IMG/VR virus record: IMGVR_UViG_3300042472_000140
Location: 1 to 61,147 of that record
Direction: 5' to 3' (one strand)
Length of the DNA stretch: 61,147 nt
Origin: a virus
Under the pieces are notes generated by a model. It saw only the letters and a list, made by a program, of their open reading frames with translations, searched no databases and had not been told where the DNA came from. The position numbers and the translations under genes are program-made. This document shows, in pieces, positions 29,601 to 37,942 of this stretch. Each line of letters starts with the position of its first letter. Position 1 is the first letter of the stretch.

Positions 29601-32356
29601 GGAATTTTATTAAACAGACCTTGCACATCATTCATAGCATCTAACTGGTTCTGAGCTTCTGACTTTGTTATTTTTCCAGAAAGCATTCCAGTCTTTAACT
29701 TTGCAATAAAAATTTTCTTAATCTCTGAATCTTCTGCAATTGATTTTAGAAAATCTACATCTTTAGCATTATATAGGCTTATGTCTCCATTTCTAATCTT
29801 CTCATATGACGTACCAACAGATGTCATAACCATACCTCCTATAGCTTCAGCTGCTGCGTCTTCTAATACCATAGCTGCACCTTCACTAAAAGAGTCAGGA
29901 GTATCAAAGTATTCTCCTTGAGATAAGTCTGTTGCAAGTTTCCCGTCAGTCTTGTCTTTGTATATGTTGTATAGACCCTTCAGTCCAATGTCTAATACAA
30001 GAGACTGAGTTGCACCAGTCTCTGCCTCTGCTAGTGTACCTCCTATTACTTTTAATCCAAACTTAGCTATATTTGATTTTATTTCTTTTTCAAGAACACT
30101 CTCAAATACTTTTTTGGTTGTATTTCCACCTATCTTACCAGCTACTGAAAGTAATGATTTAGCTATTAATGATTTAGCTAATGGGTTCTTTGACATCATT
30201 GTAGTTACACCAATATTCTCTAAGATACCCATACCTATAGCATAAGGAACAGTAATTATAGATCTATCCTTCACAGATGTAGTTTCAAAGTCAGGATCAT
30301 TAAGCATCTCATCCTCAATAGAACTATAAGCCTGAGTCCCTAATGCTGATATTCTAGCAGCAGCTCCACCTGGAACAAGCATAGCTGGTAATGATTCAGC
30401 AACTCCAGCTAATGCTTTCTCAAAGAAACCACGATCAGCTGATTTTCTATATTCTTCTGTTGTACTTGATGTTCCTAATGTTTCAATTAATGATGATTTA
30501 ACAACTTCTTTAACTTGTTTTTGTCTTTTATTAGCAAGATAATTTATAGATTCTTCTTTACTGTATTTTTTATCTTTTAAATAATTTTTTATTTGAGGGT
30601 CTAGCATTTCATAATCAAGATCTCCTGAATAAGATGCAGCTAATCCAACTGGAAATTCTATTATTTTAGATACTCCACTAACAGTAGAGTTAAGCATGTT
30701 ACCCCAAAACCCACCAATTTTTTCTTTTGTCAATAAGTATTTTCCAGCTACAGTCTCTAATTTTTTCATTTCAGACACTACTGCATTACCACTTTTCTTT
30801 ATTTCTAAATTTTTATTATCTATATCTTCAGCTCGCTGTATAAATTCAGATGACATTGCGTCGTACTGTTCTTTATCAATTTGTCCAGAGTTTACTTTTT
30901 GATTAAATTCATTCAGATCTTTTTGATATTGTGCAGTTTCTGTTTCAATCTTTTTATATGAATTGCTTACATCATTTAACTGTATGTTATAGTTATTAGT
31001 TTGATCTTGTATAAAGTTATTAGATAAATAAGAATCTATTTGTTGTTTAATAACTTTCTTTTGATCATCAGTTTTTGCTTGCTTTAATGAGTAGTAAAGT
31101 TTATCAATTTGATCTGTTCTATCTTTTAATTGTTTAGAAACATCTTTTTTATATATTTTATATATATCAGAATTATAAAAATTACTTATTTCATCTTTAG
31201 TTCTATTTATTTCACTTTGATTTCCAGTATTACCAGCTGTATTTCTATTGCGTCTTAAATCATTTAAATAAATGTCAATTTCCTTCTTTTTACTGTAAAA
31301 GTCTAATGATTTAAAATCATCTACATATTGATCAGACTTTAAATATTCATTTAATTTTTTATTTCCTTCTGCAATTGCTGAGTTTCTTGCCTTATTTATT
31401 GAATCAGATAATGATCCATCTGGAAGTGGTATATCAGATATTTTTTGTCTTAATTCTTTTATATTATTATTTTTTGTAGATTTATCTGATTTATTTAAAT
31501 CCAAGAATGTTCTCAGTTTTAAAGCCTCTGTTGGGTTAGATTCATCTAAACCTACCTCCATAGTTTTACCATTCTTAGCGGTAACAGTAACGTAGTCTGT
31601 ACCCATGCCAGATTGCTCAAATGAGAACCCTAAGTTACCGTACTTGTTTTGTAAATATGGAACTACAGTCTCCTCTGTATTTGATACTAACTTAGAATTT
31701 ATATCAGCAAATTTAGGAGTATTATCTTCTACAACATTTTGTAGTACTGTAGGTATTTTTACTTTTTTCTTAAATTGATTATTTAGAGCAGTTATAGCCG
31801 TAGCGTCAGTTAACGTGGTCCACTTTGTAGCAGTAGGCTGCATTCGCTCCCAGTTACCATTATATACTCTGTACTTATTAGTTTCTTTACCAGGGACTCC
31901 AACAAAAACTTCTTCTATATCTGATGCTCCAGCATTCTGATTGAAGTGCTTATTAAGTGCTGCTACTCTAGCTGGATCAGTTATATTTATTTTTACACTG
32001 ATAGGAGCTGATACTGGTTTATTTCCGACTACTAATCCAGTTCCTGCATCTTCCTTCCATATTGGTGTACCAGTAGATTCATCTAATATATACTTCTTAT
32101 CTCCCTTCCCAGGATACCCAGTGAATACTTGTTGTTTAGCCTTTCCTCCAGACGATACCAAAGGCTTTTGAGCCGTCTTTGGCTTTGATGTAGCCAATGT
32201 AGATTCCAGTAGATCTGTAACGGGCGAAAATATAACACCCTTCTTCTTTGGAGCAGGCGTAGCTTCTTTTTTTTTTACTGGTTCTAATATATCACTTGGT
32301 TTAGGAAGAGATGATTTATTCAATATATCACCTGGTTTTGGTAAGTTATTTGGCAT
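23654..32356 (-). CDS. Giant polyvalent virion/ejection protein, 2,900 aa
   Basis: Largest gene, end of the late operon. N-terminus (PKPGDILNKSSLPKPSDIL) is low complexity, then long coiled coils. A zincin motif TVAHEVFH (His1258-Glu-x-x-His1262) suggests a metalloprotease. A mixed region about 1400-1920 includes FHHYSNDNRDVIKPGTGE, resembling ADP-ribosyltransferase-type polyvalent domains. (T/S)PRKQ motifs recur near 1396, 1685 (SSRKQ), 1903 and 1919. Tandem UBA-like GFSDAAIRQYLKDQGYSDKNI is near 1940. An LPD38-like segment GGNPLFIIGNTAVDFQN is near 2320, and a hydrophobic segment lies near 2530. Probably packaged and ejected with the DNA; enzymatic activities are inference. Confidence 0.75.
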   Translation of the reverse strand: MPNNLPKPGDILNKSSLPKPSDILEPVKKKEATPAPKKKGVIFSPVTDLLESTLATSKPKTAQKPLVSSGGKAKQQVFTGYPGKGDKKYILDESTGTPIWKEDAGTGLVVGNKPVSAPISVKINITDPARVAALNKHFNQNAGASDIEEVFVGVPGKETNKYRVYNGNWERMQPTATKWTTLTDATAITALNNQFKKKVKIPTVLQNVVEDNTPKFADINSKLVSNTEETVVPYLQNKYGNLGFSFEQSGMGTDYVTVTAKNGKTMEVGLDESNPTEALKLRTFLDLNKSDKSTKNNNIKELRQKISDIPLPDGSLSDSINKARNSAIAEGNKKLNEYLKSDQYVDDFKSLDFYSKKKEIDIYLNDLRRNRNTAGNTGNQSEINRTKDEISNFYNSDIYKIYKKDVSKQLKDRTDQIDKLYYSLKQAKTDDQKKVIKQQIDSYLSNNFIQDQTNNYNIQLNDVSNSYKKIETETAQYQKDLNEFNQKVNSGQIDKEQYDAMSSEFIQRAEDIDNKNLEIKKSGNAVVSEMKKLETVAGKYLLTKEKIGGFWGNMLNSTVSGVSKIIEFPVGLAASYSGDLDYEMLDPQIKNYLKDKKYSKEESINYLANKRQKQVKEVVKSSLIETLGTSSTTEEYRKSADRGFFEKALAGVAESLPAMLVPGGAAARISALGTQAYSSIEDEMLNDPDFETTSVKDRSIITVPYAIGMGILENIGVTTMMSKNPLAKSLIAKSLLSVAGKIGGNTTKKVFESVLEKEIKSNIAKFGLKVIGGTLAEAETGATQSLVLDIGLKGLYNIYKDKTDGKLATDLSQGEYFDTPDSFSEGAAMVLEDAAAEAIGGMVMTSVGTSYEKIRNGDISLYNAKDVDFLKSIAEDSEIKKIFIAKLKTGMLSGKITKSEAQNQLDAMNDVQGLFNKIPDNITGENLKSALTLTLERNKLEKEIAGKDENLVASQKARVAEINNELTKISEDATKESNVQEVSTSEYQRTGEGQQEVGISEGGKRETTQPEADRGDSVVTSEVQQEEVDAKQAEVDSLWDEKTILQAELEDQGLTEEEVMANPDFRSKADKFDVAQSELFNLQDKASAVQPTEQDQVATLRAEEQAELSDVIPNIEDYKVNGEVDKTLMTPEDLTKYNEIYDKYDKLITPLLPATKEGPTVEQEVEAIGQLLSGTDQEIDQKAYTIVNKKISKAVARAAKAVSKVIPGTKFIVHDTDESYRAATKEEGLKQSSNGEFNAKTNTIHINGTSANNRTVAHEVFHAILINKVKTDKNAADITKRMIEAIWLKVDVDVNKKLNDFISNYDENIQNEEKLAELVGVLAENYNSFSTSVKDTIFRWIDKLAKISKLDPFNRNETYDMLNTIARKVAKGKVISEADINMMSITGVTTNIVESTEPRKQVKVSKDQKLTFVTKEDIIDIDSLISDISSKKQKVWFWVADQLGRGNYFDSVLNGEHFLDAGPSFALDPENRSNNVIWASGAKKKTLDNNIAKSDYIFIISGSPQRSKLFNKTVTNLIRRRIEGAIEFNNFKKELLESKPTSKIKSILEKYNSYEDLFMGADRKNFIIAINEQQTKNTLAKKVLEKYNAFVDPNDLRDGFYQDNNFEMGDIMLVLKADKLGEKSKHSTYETDILGSVVGVPDKKINSYDIMPSEIKDKYRDDMSRSEQSQVVAPYGIGIKEISSRKQLAPELSNKLTEDKSGNFVFHHYSNDNRDVIKPGTGENIITGKEEGGALSAVGGLAMYYTMDNQVEPGVGNVLHTVLVPNGKVYDFNSDPENFYDEAKKRFEVARPSQSFSPNYQLAFITQVANENGYDMVVARWRNNELRAQTTMSLEASKDNVSMKPIAEETYKVGDDVEVYGSKGKITSIDGDMITFKGDGVGGGINFKRFPKNISKQITPRKQIAEEVTGIEESISPRKQKPKTINDIVKLTKDQGFSDAAIRQYLKDQGYSDKNINDAMEPDTGDVTVSKIREASQKELMARQKKLTIRDRIRAIRNKFIDRQSDIKRLIKGIGSKESIRAYNLLVNKAGASGFANYRFKNAEADIYKDLKKNDLDTLDDIIYARRMVAINESRAKQGAEPYTGMDGYSEVKALKDLDAIKNKIGEKKFNDLSERATKYFGVFSENLKKLYESGRINEETYINLRDIEYSPIRTIKYIIGDNLDPATVDREASKLGVSKKDIMALTDSNENAIIFDSKWLLMLNVMSVEGRAFENKMLNEFSDAIDGATQEQRDAMSEFIIDNPIVKQTSTGSIQYKYNQNNVPIGYSIVSFFKNGVKTDLVVKDEYATQLLDIKSSNQALNLIGTLTGAKILRFFATGGNPLFIIGNTAVDFQNILFFSDVYSKFKLVGGAQLSYDFVRKFLKGVATKNRKNVIYNEYVEHGGAMDFLSNDGLRALKSLSPKNKILNISQKVLVGYGNIMSYLGEKSELAFRLAVYDKVKGDEISKFKKENGRDPDAKELDDIMYEATRNARETMDFNQGGTWVKTADNVMPYLNASMQGFRRPLEYAKNNPLGFTSSLVQAAVMAGSVAALSLAALMRSVGDDEEEKKKVLEVLDSLSDYEKATYHIIFTGKKDKDGEYEYYRVKKLPVLSVMSTVAEQFTYKYLLSEAGIKYDVDQEVINKSISASTPFSPSDIASRNPLISGLLTYSFNWDSFTGEKIFREPRDKKIAASAEGMYDDKVEEIYKKIAPSLGLSPIRTKAAIEKIVTSENTNPMISIFYASVNGFFNKDGYGAEFSDAFSNVFDASARKLKRTTNKDNIRYKEEDKIENQEMIIETDIYNKEQKVYNTIKNIYKDGKELSNGELVDLIKTNFEKKDQEKYAKKYYAYIKNMNIDRSILDILYEETPEVQALRLYNRYGSELDSEEKKILSEVMGKAKMKLSKQALYIYDKKYSKRK

Positions 32357-32365
32357 AATATTTTT

Positions 32366-33895
32366 TTAGTTTAATTTAATTTTACCTTCTTTTACTCCTT
32401 GTGCTATCTGTGCATCAGACCATCCAGCTGCTTTCCAGTCAGCCTTTGATGCTGTTGGAACTTCAGTTTGTTTTGGAGTTCCGCCACCTTGAGCTTCTGT
32501 CCAAAGTCTTCTCTGCTTTTCAGCTTCTCTTACTTGAGAAGCACCTCTTCCAAAGAAATATACGGTTAGATCAGATAGTTCTTTAGTTGGCGCATGTATT
32601 AACACTTCCTTTGTACCTCCTTGGCCATCATCTACCATTTGAACTACCTTAACACCTTTATCTTTTACATATACTGTTTTATAACTTTGATCTTTAAATA
32701 AAGAGTTCAATGTAGCGTTATCTCCAGAAATAAATGCTGTTGCTAGGTCGTTATAAAGTGTGTAGTCATTTTTTGCGCTGATTGGATTATTATCATTTCT
32801 CTGTGGCGCATACTGAGTACGTCCTCTAGCATCCATCGTCTCCTTCATCTGTATGTCAACCACTTTCAATACGTGGTCTTGAGCCAACTTAACTTGAGCG
32901 TCCGTTAGTTGTGGGTTGTATGTACCGTCAAGATCTATTCCCTTCTTAACTAAGCTGATCTCTATATCTTTCTTCTGTTGCTCTGTAGGCTCAAGAGGAT
33001 TGTTAGCAACTCTATTTACCTCTTCTATCTCTGCATATCGTTGAGCAATAGCTGCCTTCTTTTCATCTTCATTCCAGTAGTATATAGGATCAATTACACC
33101 GTTATCAGCAAGGATACTTAGCGTAGCCCTAGGAGAGCTAGTTGCGGCAACAGCAACCTTAGCAGCCATCTCATTGTATATGCTCTTACCGTTTGCGTCC
33201 TTATGATTCTTAACTGAAGTGAAATCTTCATACGCACCCCCACCTAAATCTTTAAATATCTGGACTGTCTCCCAGTTCTTAGTTGCGTCCTTTACAAAGT
33301 CAGTAACAATAATCTTATTATCGACTATGTTCTGAGGAAGGTTAGGAGTTCTAACGTCCTTTGGATCTCCAATAATAGCTCCAGTTTGTGGATCTACCTT
33401 AGCCCACATAATAGACCCATCATCTGACACAATAAACTTAGAATCCCTTATCTCAGCCATAGATCCAGTCTCTTTTAGCATCTCCATTTCCCAATCAGTT
33501 GCGTCACCATCAACCTCTCTTTGAACTGTGGCATTTATTCTTTCGTCTAGAGTCTTTGCAGATGAAGCAAGTATTCCAGTGTAGTCGCTTAGATTTTGGG
33601 TTCTTTTTCTATACTCAGCTTCAGTCATGGTTCCAGCCTTTAGCTGACTATTCCAATCGTTCTGTCTATTCCTTCCTCCATCTTGGAAGTCTAGTATCAT
33701 AGTCTGAAACGTCTGACTCTTGCCCTGCTCTAACTTGTTAATCTTATCAATGTTGTCAGCAGCAATCTTGTCAAGCTCCTCACGTCTAGCTACCCTAGCC
33801 TCTCCAGCGTCTGTAATTGACTTAGATAGATTACTACTTAGTGCTGCCCAGTCAACTTGTTTAGGTGCTACGTATCCTGAATATTCTATTGCCAT
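32366..33895 (-). CDS. Internal virion/ejection protein, 509 aa
   Basis: MAIEYSGYVAPKQVDWAALSSNLSKSI...; helical, Gln/Lys/Asp rich, with a long N-terminal coiled coil. Position between an Ala-rich internal protein and the giant polyvalent protein matches the ejection-protein cluster of podoviruses. The C-terminus QTEVPTASKADWKAAGWSDAQIAQGVKEG is a small UBA-like helical domain. Confidence 0.65.
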   Translation of the reverse strand: MAIEYSGYVAPKQVDWAALSSNLSKSITDAGEARVARREELDKIAADNIDKINKLEQGKSQTFQTMILDFQDGGRNRQNDWNSQLKAGTMTEAEYRKRTQNLSDYTGILASSAKTLDERINATVQREVDGDATDWEMEMLKETGSMAEIRDSKFIVSDDGSIMWAKVDPQTGAIIGDPKDVRTPNLPQNIVDNKIIVTDFVKDATKNWETVQIFKDLGGGAYEDFTSVKNHKDANGKSIYNEMAAKVAVAATSSPRATLSILADNGVIDPIYYWNEDEKKAAIAQRYAEIEEVNRVANNPLEPTEQQKKDIEISLVKKGIDLDGTYNPQLTDAQVKLAQDHVLKVVDIQMKETMDARGRTQYAPQRNDNNPISAKNDYTLYNDLATAFISGDNATLNSLFKDQSYKTVYVKDKGVKVVQMVDDGQGGTKEVLIHAPTKELSDLTVYFFGRGASQVREAEKQRRLWTEAQGGGTPKQTEVPTASKADWKAAGWSDAQIAQGVKEGKIKLN

Positions 33896-33937
33896 AATTT
33901 TTTATTAAAAATTTAATCCACTTAGAGCTTTTATTTG

Positions 33938-34534
33938 CTAAGCAATTAGCTCATCAGTTATCCCTGCCTTTTTTGCTTTATATGCCTTACCAGCTTTTTC
34001 AATTGCGGTTAATGCTGATCCAGCTCCTTGAACTGCTCCAGTTATAGCTGCTGCCTTAGCAGTCTGTGCAGCTGCTGCTGCATTTTGTGCGCCAGTAAGT
34101 TCATCTGAATATATATCTTTCTCTCTTAGTGCTCTTCTTTGTTCAATACCAGTTCCAGCCTCTGCTTGTGCCATGTCTCTACTTAACTTAGCCTCTCCAG
34201 CTTGTGCTGAAAGTTCTAGTTCAGATGCTCCAACAGCTTGTTGAATTTGTCCAGCAGCACCAATAACTCCTTCTGCACCAGCTCCTTGAGCTGATTGAAG
34301 TCCAGCTACGGCTGAACGGTCTATCCCTTGCTGTGCTAACTCAAAGCCTAACGTAGGAACTTGAACTTGGGCATACTGGTTAGTCTCTTTAATATTCTTC
34401 ATAGCTGCCGCCGCTGCCGATGCTGCTCCTTGAGCTGCCTTCTTATCTTTATTAGCTTTTACGGCTTGTCCTATATTCATTCCAACTCCTGCGAGTGCTA
34501 CACCTGCGCTAATTGCTGCTGTTACTGCTGCCAT
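33938..34534 (-). CDS. Ala/Gly-rich internal virion protein, 198 aa
   Basis: N-terminal glycine-zipper hydrophobic helix (AAVTAAISAGVALAGVGMNIG), then Ala/Gln-rich coiled coil (SAQAGEAKLSRDMAQAEAGTGIEQRRALREKDI). This matches short internal virion proteins of podoviruses that insert in the cell envelope during ejection. Role by position and composition. Confidence 0.65.
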   Translation of the reverse strand: MAAVTAAISAGVALAGVGMNIGQAVKANKDKKAAQGAASAAAAAMKNIKETNQYAQVQVPTLGFELAQQGIDRSAVAGLQSAQGAGAEGVIGAAGQIQQAVGASELELSAQAGEAKLSRDMAQAEAGTGIEQRRALREKDIYSDELTGAQNAAAAAQTAKAAAITGAVQGAGSALTAIEKAGKAYKAKKAGITDELIA

Positions 34535-35014
34535 TTATTTCTTATTTAAAAAGATAACTTGAACAAGTCTTGACCTATCCTCGATACCAAAGTTATTAAA
34601 AATGTTTCTACTGTGCTTTAAGAGTGAGTCAAAGATAATCATTCTATTCAACTTACTCTTAAATATTATTTTTGATGTTTCGTCCTCGTCATACATTGTT
34701 GTGCCGTCCTCACTTGGAGGATTCTCGTTCAAATATAACAGACAAGTTATATCTCCCATCATCTCGTCTGAGTGAATGAAGTTTGGCTCCTCTTGTCCTT
34801 CTGGAGATTTTCTAACAAAGTTGTACGCCACGTCAAAGTCCTTAAGGATAGTCAACAGTGAGTTGCTCACAACGTCTGACTTTCTATCTTGTATGTTCTT
34901 GAACGTATTAACTCCGTCAGTTACGTCAATAAAGTCATTAGACATAACGTCCTCTAGGTGTGAGTTTACATCATCTAGGAAGTCATCTATCAGTAAGAAC
35001 GAGTTTATCTTCAT
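34535..35014 (-). CDS. 2-oxoglutarate/Fe(II) oxygenase-like protein, 159 aa
   Basis: Start at 35014 (MKINSFLLIDDF), overlapping the GNAT stop as ATGA. Double-stranded beta-helix oxygenase motifs: H81-x-D83 in FIHSDEMMGD, distal His134 in LLKHSRN, and Arg149 in SRLVQVIFL for 2-oxoglutarate. Predicted hydroxylase; substrate unknown. Its place inside the virion gene cluster suggests modification of a phage structural protein, which is inference. Confidence 0.75.
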   Translation of the reverse strand: MKINSFLLIDDFLDDVNSHLEDVMSNDFIDVTDGVNTFKNIQDRKSDVVSNSLLTILKDFDVAYNFVRKSPEGQEEPNFIHSDEMMGDITCLLYLNENPPSEDGTTMYDEDETSKIIFKSKLNRMIIFDSLLKHSRNIFNNFGIEDRSRLVQVIFLNKK

Positions 35015-35415
35015 ATTACCTTTAACATTTCTTGACACTTTGAGTCACCCTTAATAAATCCACACGTCTCGTACCTTAGTACAAGTGGCGCACTCTTTAA
35101 GGATGTGTAAATGTACTTATATCCCTTGTCATTTGCAATAGCTGTCAGACAATTAATTAAAAATTCTATTGCCTCTTTTCTATCTTTGTCTCTGTACTCC
35201 TTGTTCGACACGATGTACTCTAGCCATGCCGTCTTTGAGTTCGTGAAGTACAAGAACCCAGCGCATATATCAACGCCACCTTTTGATATCATCACTCCAC
35301 CAGATCCATCCTCTGGAAGCATGTCCTTTGCTGGAGCTGCCCAGTTCCAAGATTCCCACCATGGCTTAAGTATGGTGTCATAGTCTGACGGTATCAGCAT
35401 CCTTACCTCCATCAT
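35011..35415 (-). CDS. GNAT-family acetyltransferase-like protein, 134 aa
   Basis: MMEVRMLIPSDYDTILKPWWESWNW, then LPEDGSGGVMISKGGVDICAGFLYFTNSKTAWLEYIVSNKEYRDKDRKEAIEFL, matching the beta4/motif A segment of GNAT enzymes, and a C-terminal ETCGF. This subfamily occurs beside tail genes in many marine phages. Substrate unknown. Overlaps genes on both sides by 4 bp. Confidence 0.75.
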   Translation of the reverse strand: MMEVRMLIPSDYDTILKPWWESWNWAAPAKDMLPEDGSGGVMISKGGVDICAGFLYFTNSKTAWLEYIVSNKEYRDKDRKEAIEFLINCLTAIANDKGYKYIYTSLKSAPLVLRYETCGFIKGDSKCQEMLKVI

Positions 35416-36164
35416 GGCTTTGATATAAATACGTTCGATGTAACTGCAAATATCTCTGTCTCTGTTGTGTCATAGTTTGTCAGTGTGAGGTCCATATAGT
35501 AACCCCTAGCTCCATAACTCTCTGCCTGAGCGTTCTTTACAAATACTATAACGTTTCCAGCAACTGGTGTTACAGCTGTAGACACTAATGTGATAGTATT
35601 TGATGTATGTGAAGCAACCACTCCAAGTAGAACAAGTGTATTAGTTCCAGATATCTTATATACCGTATCGCCAGCAGATATGCTAGTTCCAATGTTAAAC
35701 GAGAACGTCAGTACTAATGACAAGTAACTAGCCATAGAACCTATTCCTTGAGTAGATATAGACTTCGTGTCATAGTTCTCAGTGTCTAGTCTTCTGATGT
35801 ATGAGTACCACATGCCCTCCTTCTCTGTGAAGTATGAGCTGTCCATGTGACCAGTAGACATGTCTGTAATTATATCAACCTCCCAAGACTTTGTACTGTC
35901 TAGAGATATAGACTTGAACATCTTATTAACTGCGTAATCTTGATTAAATATGGTCTGTATAGATGACGGATACATAAAGTAATCGTCATTATCTACATCA
36001 TAGTAGAACGCATTTCTAGTAGCGTTACTGTTGTGTTGATACAACTCACCATTCTTCCATGTGTAGAACGAGCTGTTCATCCCTATCATCCACTCTGGCT
36101 CATATGACCAGAAGGATGTCCATCCCTTTGAAAGGTCAGAATATGAAACTGTGTATACACTCAT
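35412..36164 (-). CDS. Tail-associated structural protein, 250 aa
   Basis: Contains GWTSFWSYEPEWMIGMNSSFYTWKNGELYQHN, a signature I know from virion proteins of crAss-like and other podoviruses, and KEGMWYSYIRR. The C-terminal part is beta-rich. A -7 box ends 4 nt before the ATG, so it can be transcribed leaderless with the GNAT, oxygenase and ejection genes. Confidence 0.7.
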   Translation of the reverse strand: MSVYTVSYSDLSKGWTSFWSYEPEWMIGMNSSFYTWKNGELYQHNSNATRNAFYYDVDNDDYFMYPSSIQTIFNQDYAVNKMFKSISLDSTKSWEVDIITDMSTGHMDSSYFTEKEGMWYSYIRRLDTENYDTKSISTQGIGSMASYLSLVLTFSFNIGTSISAGDTVYKISGTNTLVLLGVVASHTSNTITLVSTAVTPVAGNVIVFVKNAQAESYGARGYYMDLTLTNYDTTETEIFAVTSNVFISKP

Positions 36165-36168
36165 AGTG

Positions 36169-36176
36169 CAAAGATA
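36169..36176 (-). promoter_or_regulatory. Leaderless -7 box TATCTTTG
   Basis: Exact consensus with a 4-nt gap to the start codon at 36164. Confidence 0.7.
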
Positions 36177-36184
36177 GTTAAAAT

Positions 36185-37939
36185 CTAGCAGACATTAGTG
36201 TCACATACTTTCCCAGTCTCACATATCTTTATAGAGTAGGTAGATATGTCAATGTTGTACCATCTGCTTCCTCCCATAAACAAGTCTATACCTCTATGAT
36301 CTAAGAATATATCGTCGTTTATGTCTGGAATATTACCTATACCGTTATGGTAAAGTAGACTATAGATAGGAGTAAGTGCACAAGCTCCAGCTCCATTATC
36401 ACTAAAGTTTTCAACGTCAACTGCAAACGGTGTCAACTGTATCCCAGTTGCGACAGATATGTTTACAGTAGCATCAATACTATCGCCAAAGCAGTTAGTA
36501 GCGTTAACAGTTATAGCATACTCACATGCCTCTGTAGGGGTTCCTGATAGCACTCCAGTATTTGTATCAAACAATAGTCCTTGAGGAAGTATACTCGACA
36601 TGCACGCAGTTCCAGCTCTTATTCTTCCATCTCCGAAACTAAGAGTAGGTAGTGCTGTAGCACATATAGTAACATCAGTCTGTACGTTTACAGTTACGTT
36701 CCTAGTTATCGAGTTACAGTCAGTTATTGAGAATATACTTCCCTTAGTTCCACCATTTAGCACGTAGTTATTACATGTAGACACGACTGTCCAACTTGTA
36801 GGGTTGTTTGTAGCACTGAACGCTAAGTTTACAAATCTATTCTGAGTTATATTAATGTCTACCTGATCAATTACTGGTATAGCAACCTCTGGACAGTCGC
36901 ACTCTCCGTACAATATACATAAGCCATCTGCGTTAACAACAACAAACTTTCCACCTGATACTGGAGGAGTTGCAGAGTATGTGTCACTAATTAAGTGGTA
37001 CAAACTAGTGCCGTCAAACAATATACTTCCGTCAGCAACTGTGAATATTCTATCTCCTACGGTTGGCGTTAATCCAACTCCGTCGTGGTAGTAGTTAGTT
37101 GTAGGTGCTTGAGCACACACGTTAGCACTAGTGCCAGCAGTTATGTCAAGATAGAATGATGTCAACGTTGGGTCAACTCTAACTAAAGACCACTCAGTAA
37201 AATATAGTGGAGAGTATGCCTCCAGAATCCCGTATCCAGTAGATAAGAACTTATTAAACTTTATTGATCCAGTGCCATTATCAACTAGTCCGTCGTATGG
37301 ATATACTAAATTTATTTCATTTTGTGGAATTCCTAGTGCTATTAAAGAATTATAATAATCAATATCATTTAATCCAACGTATCCAGTGTCTCCTACTGTA
37401 TTATTATTATACTTTAGTATAAATCTAGCTGGACCTCCAGAAACATCTATGTTATAATCTACAGCTGCATTCCCAATGTCAGACCTAAAATCTACATCTA
37501 AACGCTTTGTAGACGCAACTCCAGAATAACTTGCAGTCCCACCTTCAAGGCTATCCGTATAGTCCCATATTAGGTATAGGTACTCATAGTCGTCTGGATT
37601 GTTGAATACAAAAGTGCCCTCGTATCTACTACCAACAAGAGACATAGGTACTGGAGTGGCTAAAGATATTATCAAGTCCTTATCTGTGGTGTTATATAAT
37701 ATATTAGTAACTAAGTAGTAAGCCTTATTATTTAAACTAGGCTGTAGATCCTTTGTATTTGGGTTAGTGTTTATATCTCCAGTAAATATATCAACAGTGT
37801 CACCATCAGATGGCATGAAGTCTATTCCTCCAATCCCAGTTAATGAATCAAATAATGACAGTCCGTTGTTATTTATATTAACGTTATCAAACTCTAATCC
37901 GCTGCTTCCAGTAGAGCTAAATCCTTGGCTTGTATTCAT
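36185..37939 (-). CDS. Tail protein with Ig-like domains, 584 aa
   Basis: Beta-rich throughout. Residues about 430-500 match a putative Ig (He_PIG-like) module: LPQGLLFDTNTGVLSGTPTEACEYAITVNATN. Repeated segments ending YNIDISTYSIKICE and a Cys-rich tail (CETGKVCDTNVC). Likely an exposed tail component for receptor or surface binding. Confidence 0.65.
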   Translation of the reverse strand: MNTSQGFSSTGSSGLEFDNVNINNNGLSLFDSLTGIGGIDFMPSDGDTVDIFTGDINTNPNTKDLQPSLNNKAYYLVTNILYNTTDKDLIISLATPVPMSLVGSRYEGTFVFNNPDDYEYLYLIWDYTDSLEGGTASYSGVASTKRLDVDFRSDIGNAAVDYNIDVSGGPARFILKYNNNTVGDTGYVGLNDIDYYNSLIALGIPQNEINLVYPYDGLVDNGTGSIKFNKFLSTGYGILEAYSPLYFTEWSLVRVDPTLTSFYLDITAGTSANVCAQAPTTNYYHDGVGLTPTVGDRIFTVADGSILFDGTSLYHLISDTYSATPPVSGGKFVVVNADGLCILYGECDCPEVAIPVIDQVDINITQNRFVNLAFSATNNPTSWTVVSTCNNYVLNGGTKGSIFSITDCNSITRNVTVNVQTDVTICATALPTLSFGDGRIRAGTACMSSILPQGLLFDTNTGVLSGTPTEACEYAITVNATNCFGDSIDATVNISVATGIQLTPFAVDVENFSDNGAGACALTPIYSLLYHNGIGNIPDINDDIFLDHRGIDLFMGGSRWYNIDISTYSIKICETGKVCDTNVC

Positions 37940-37942
37940 ATT

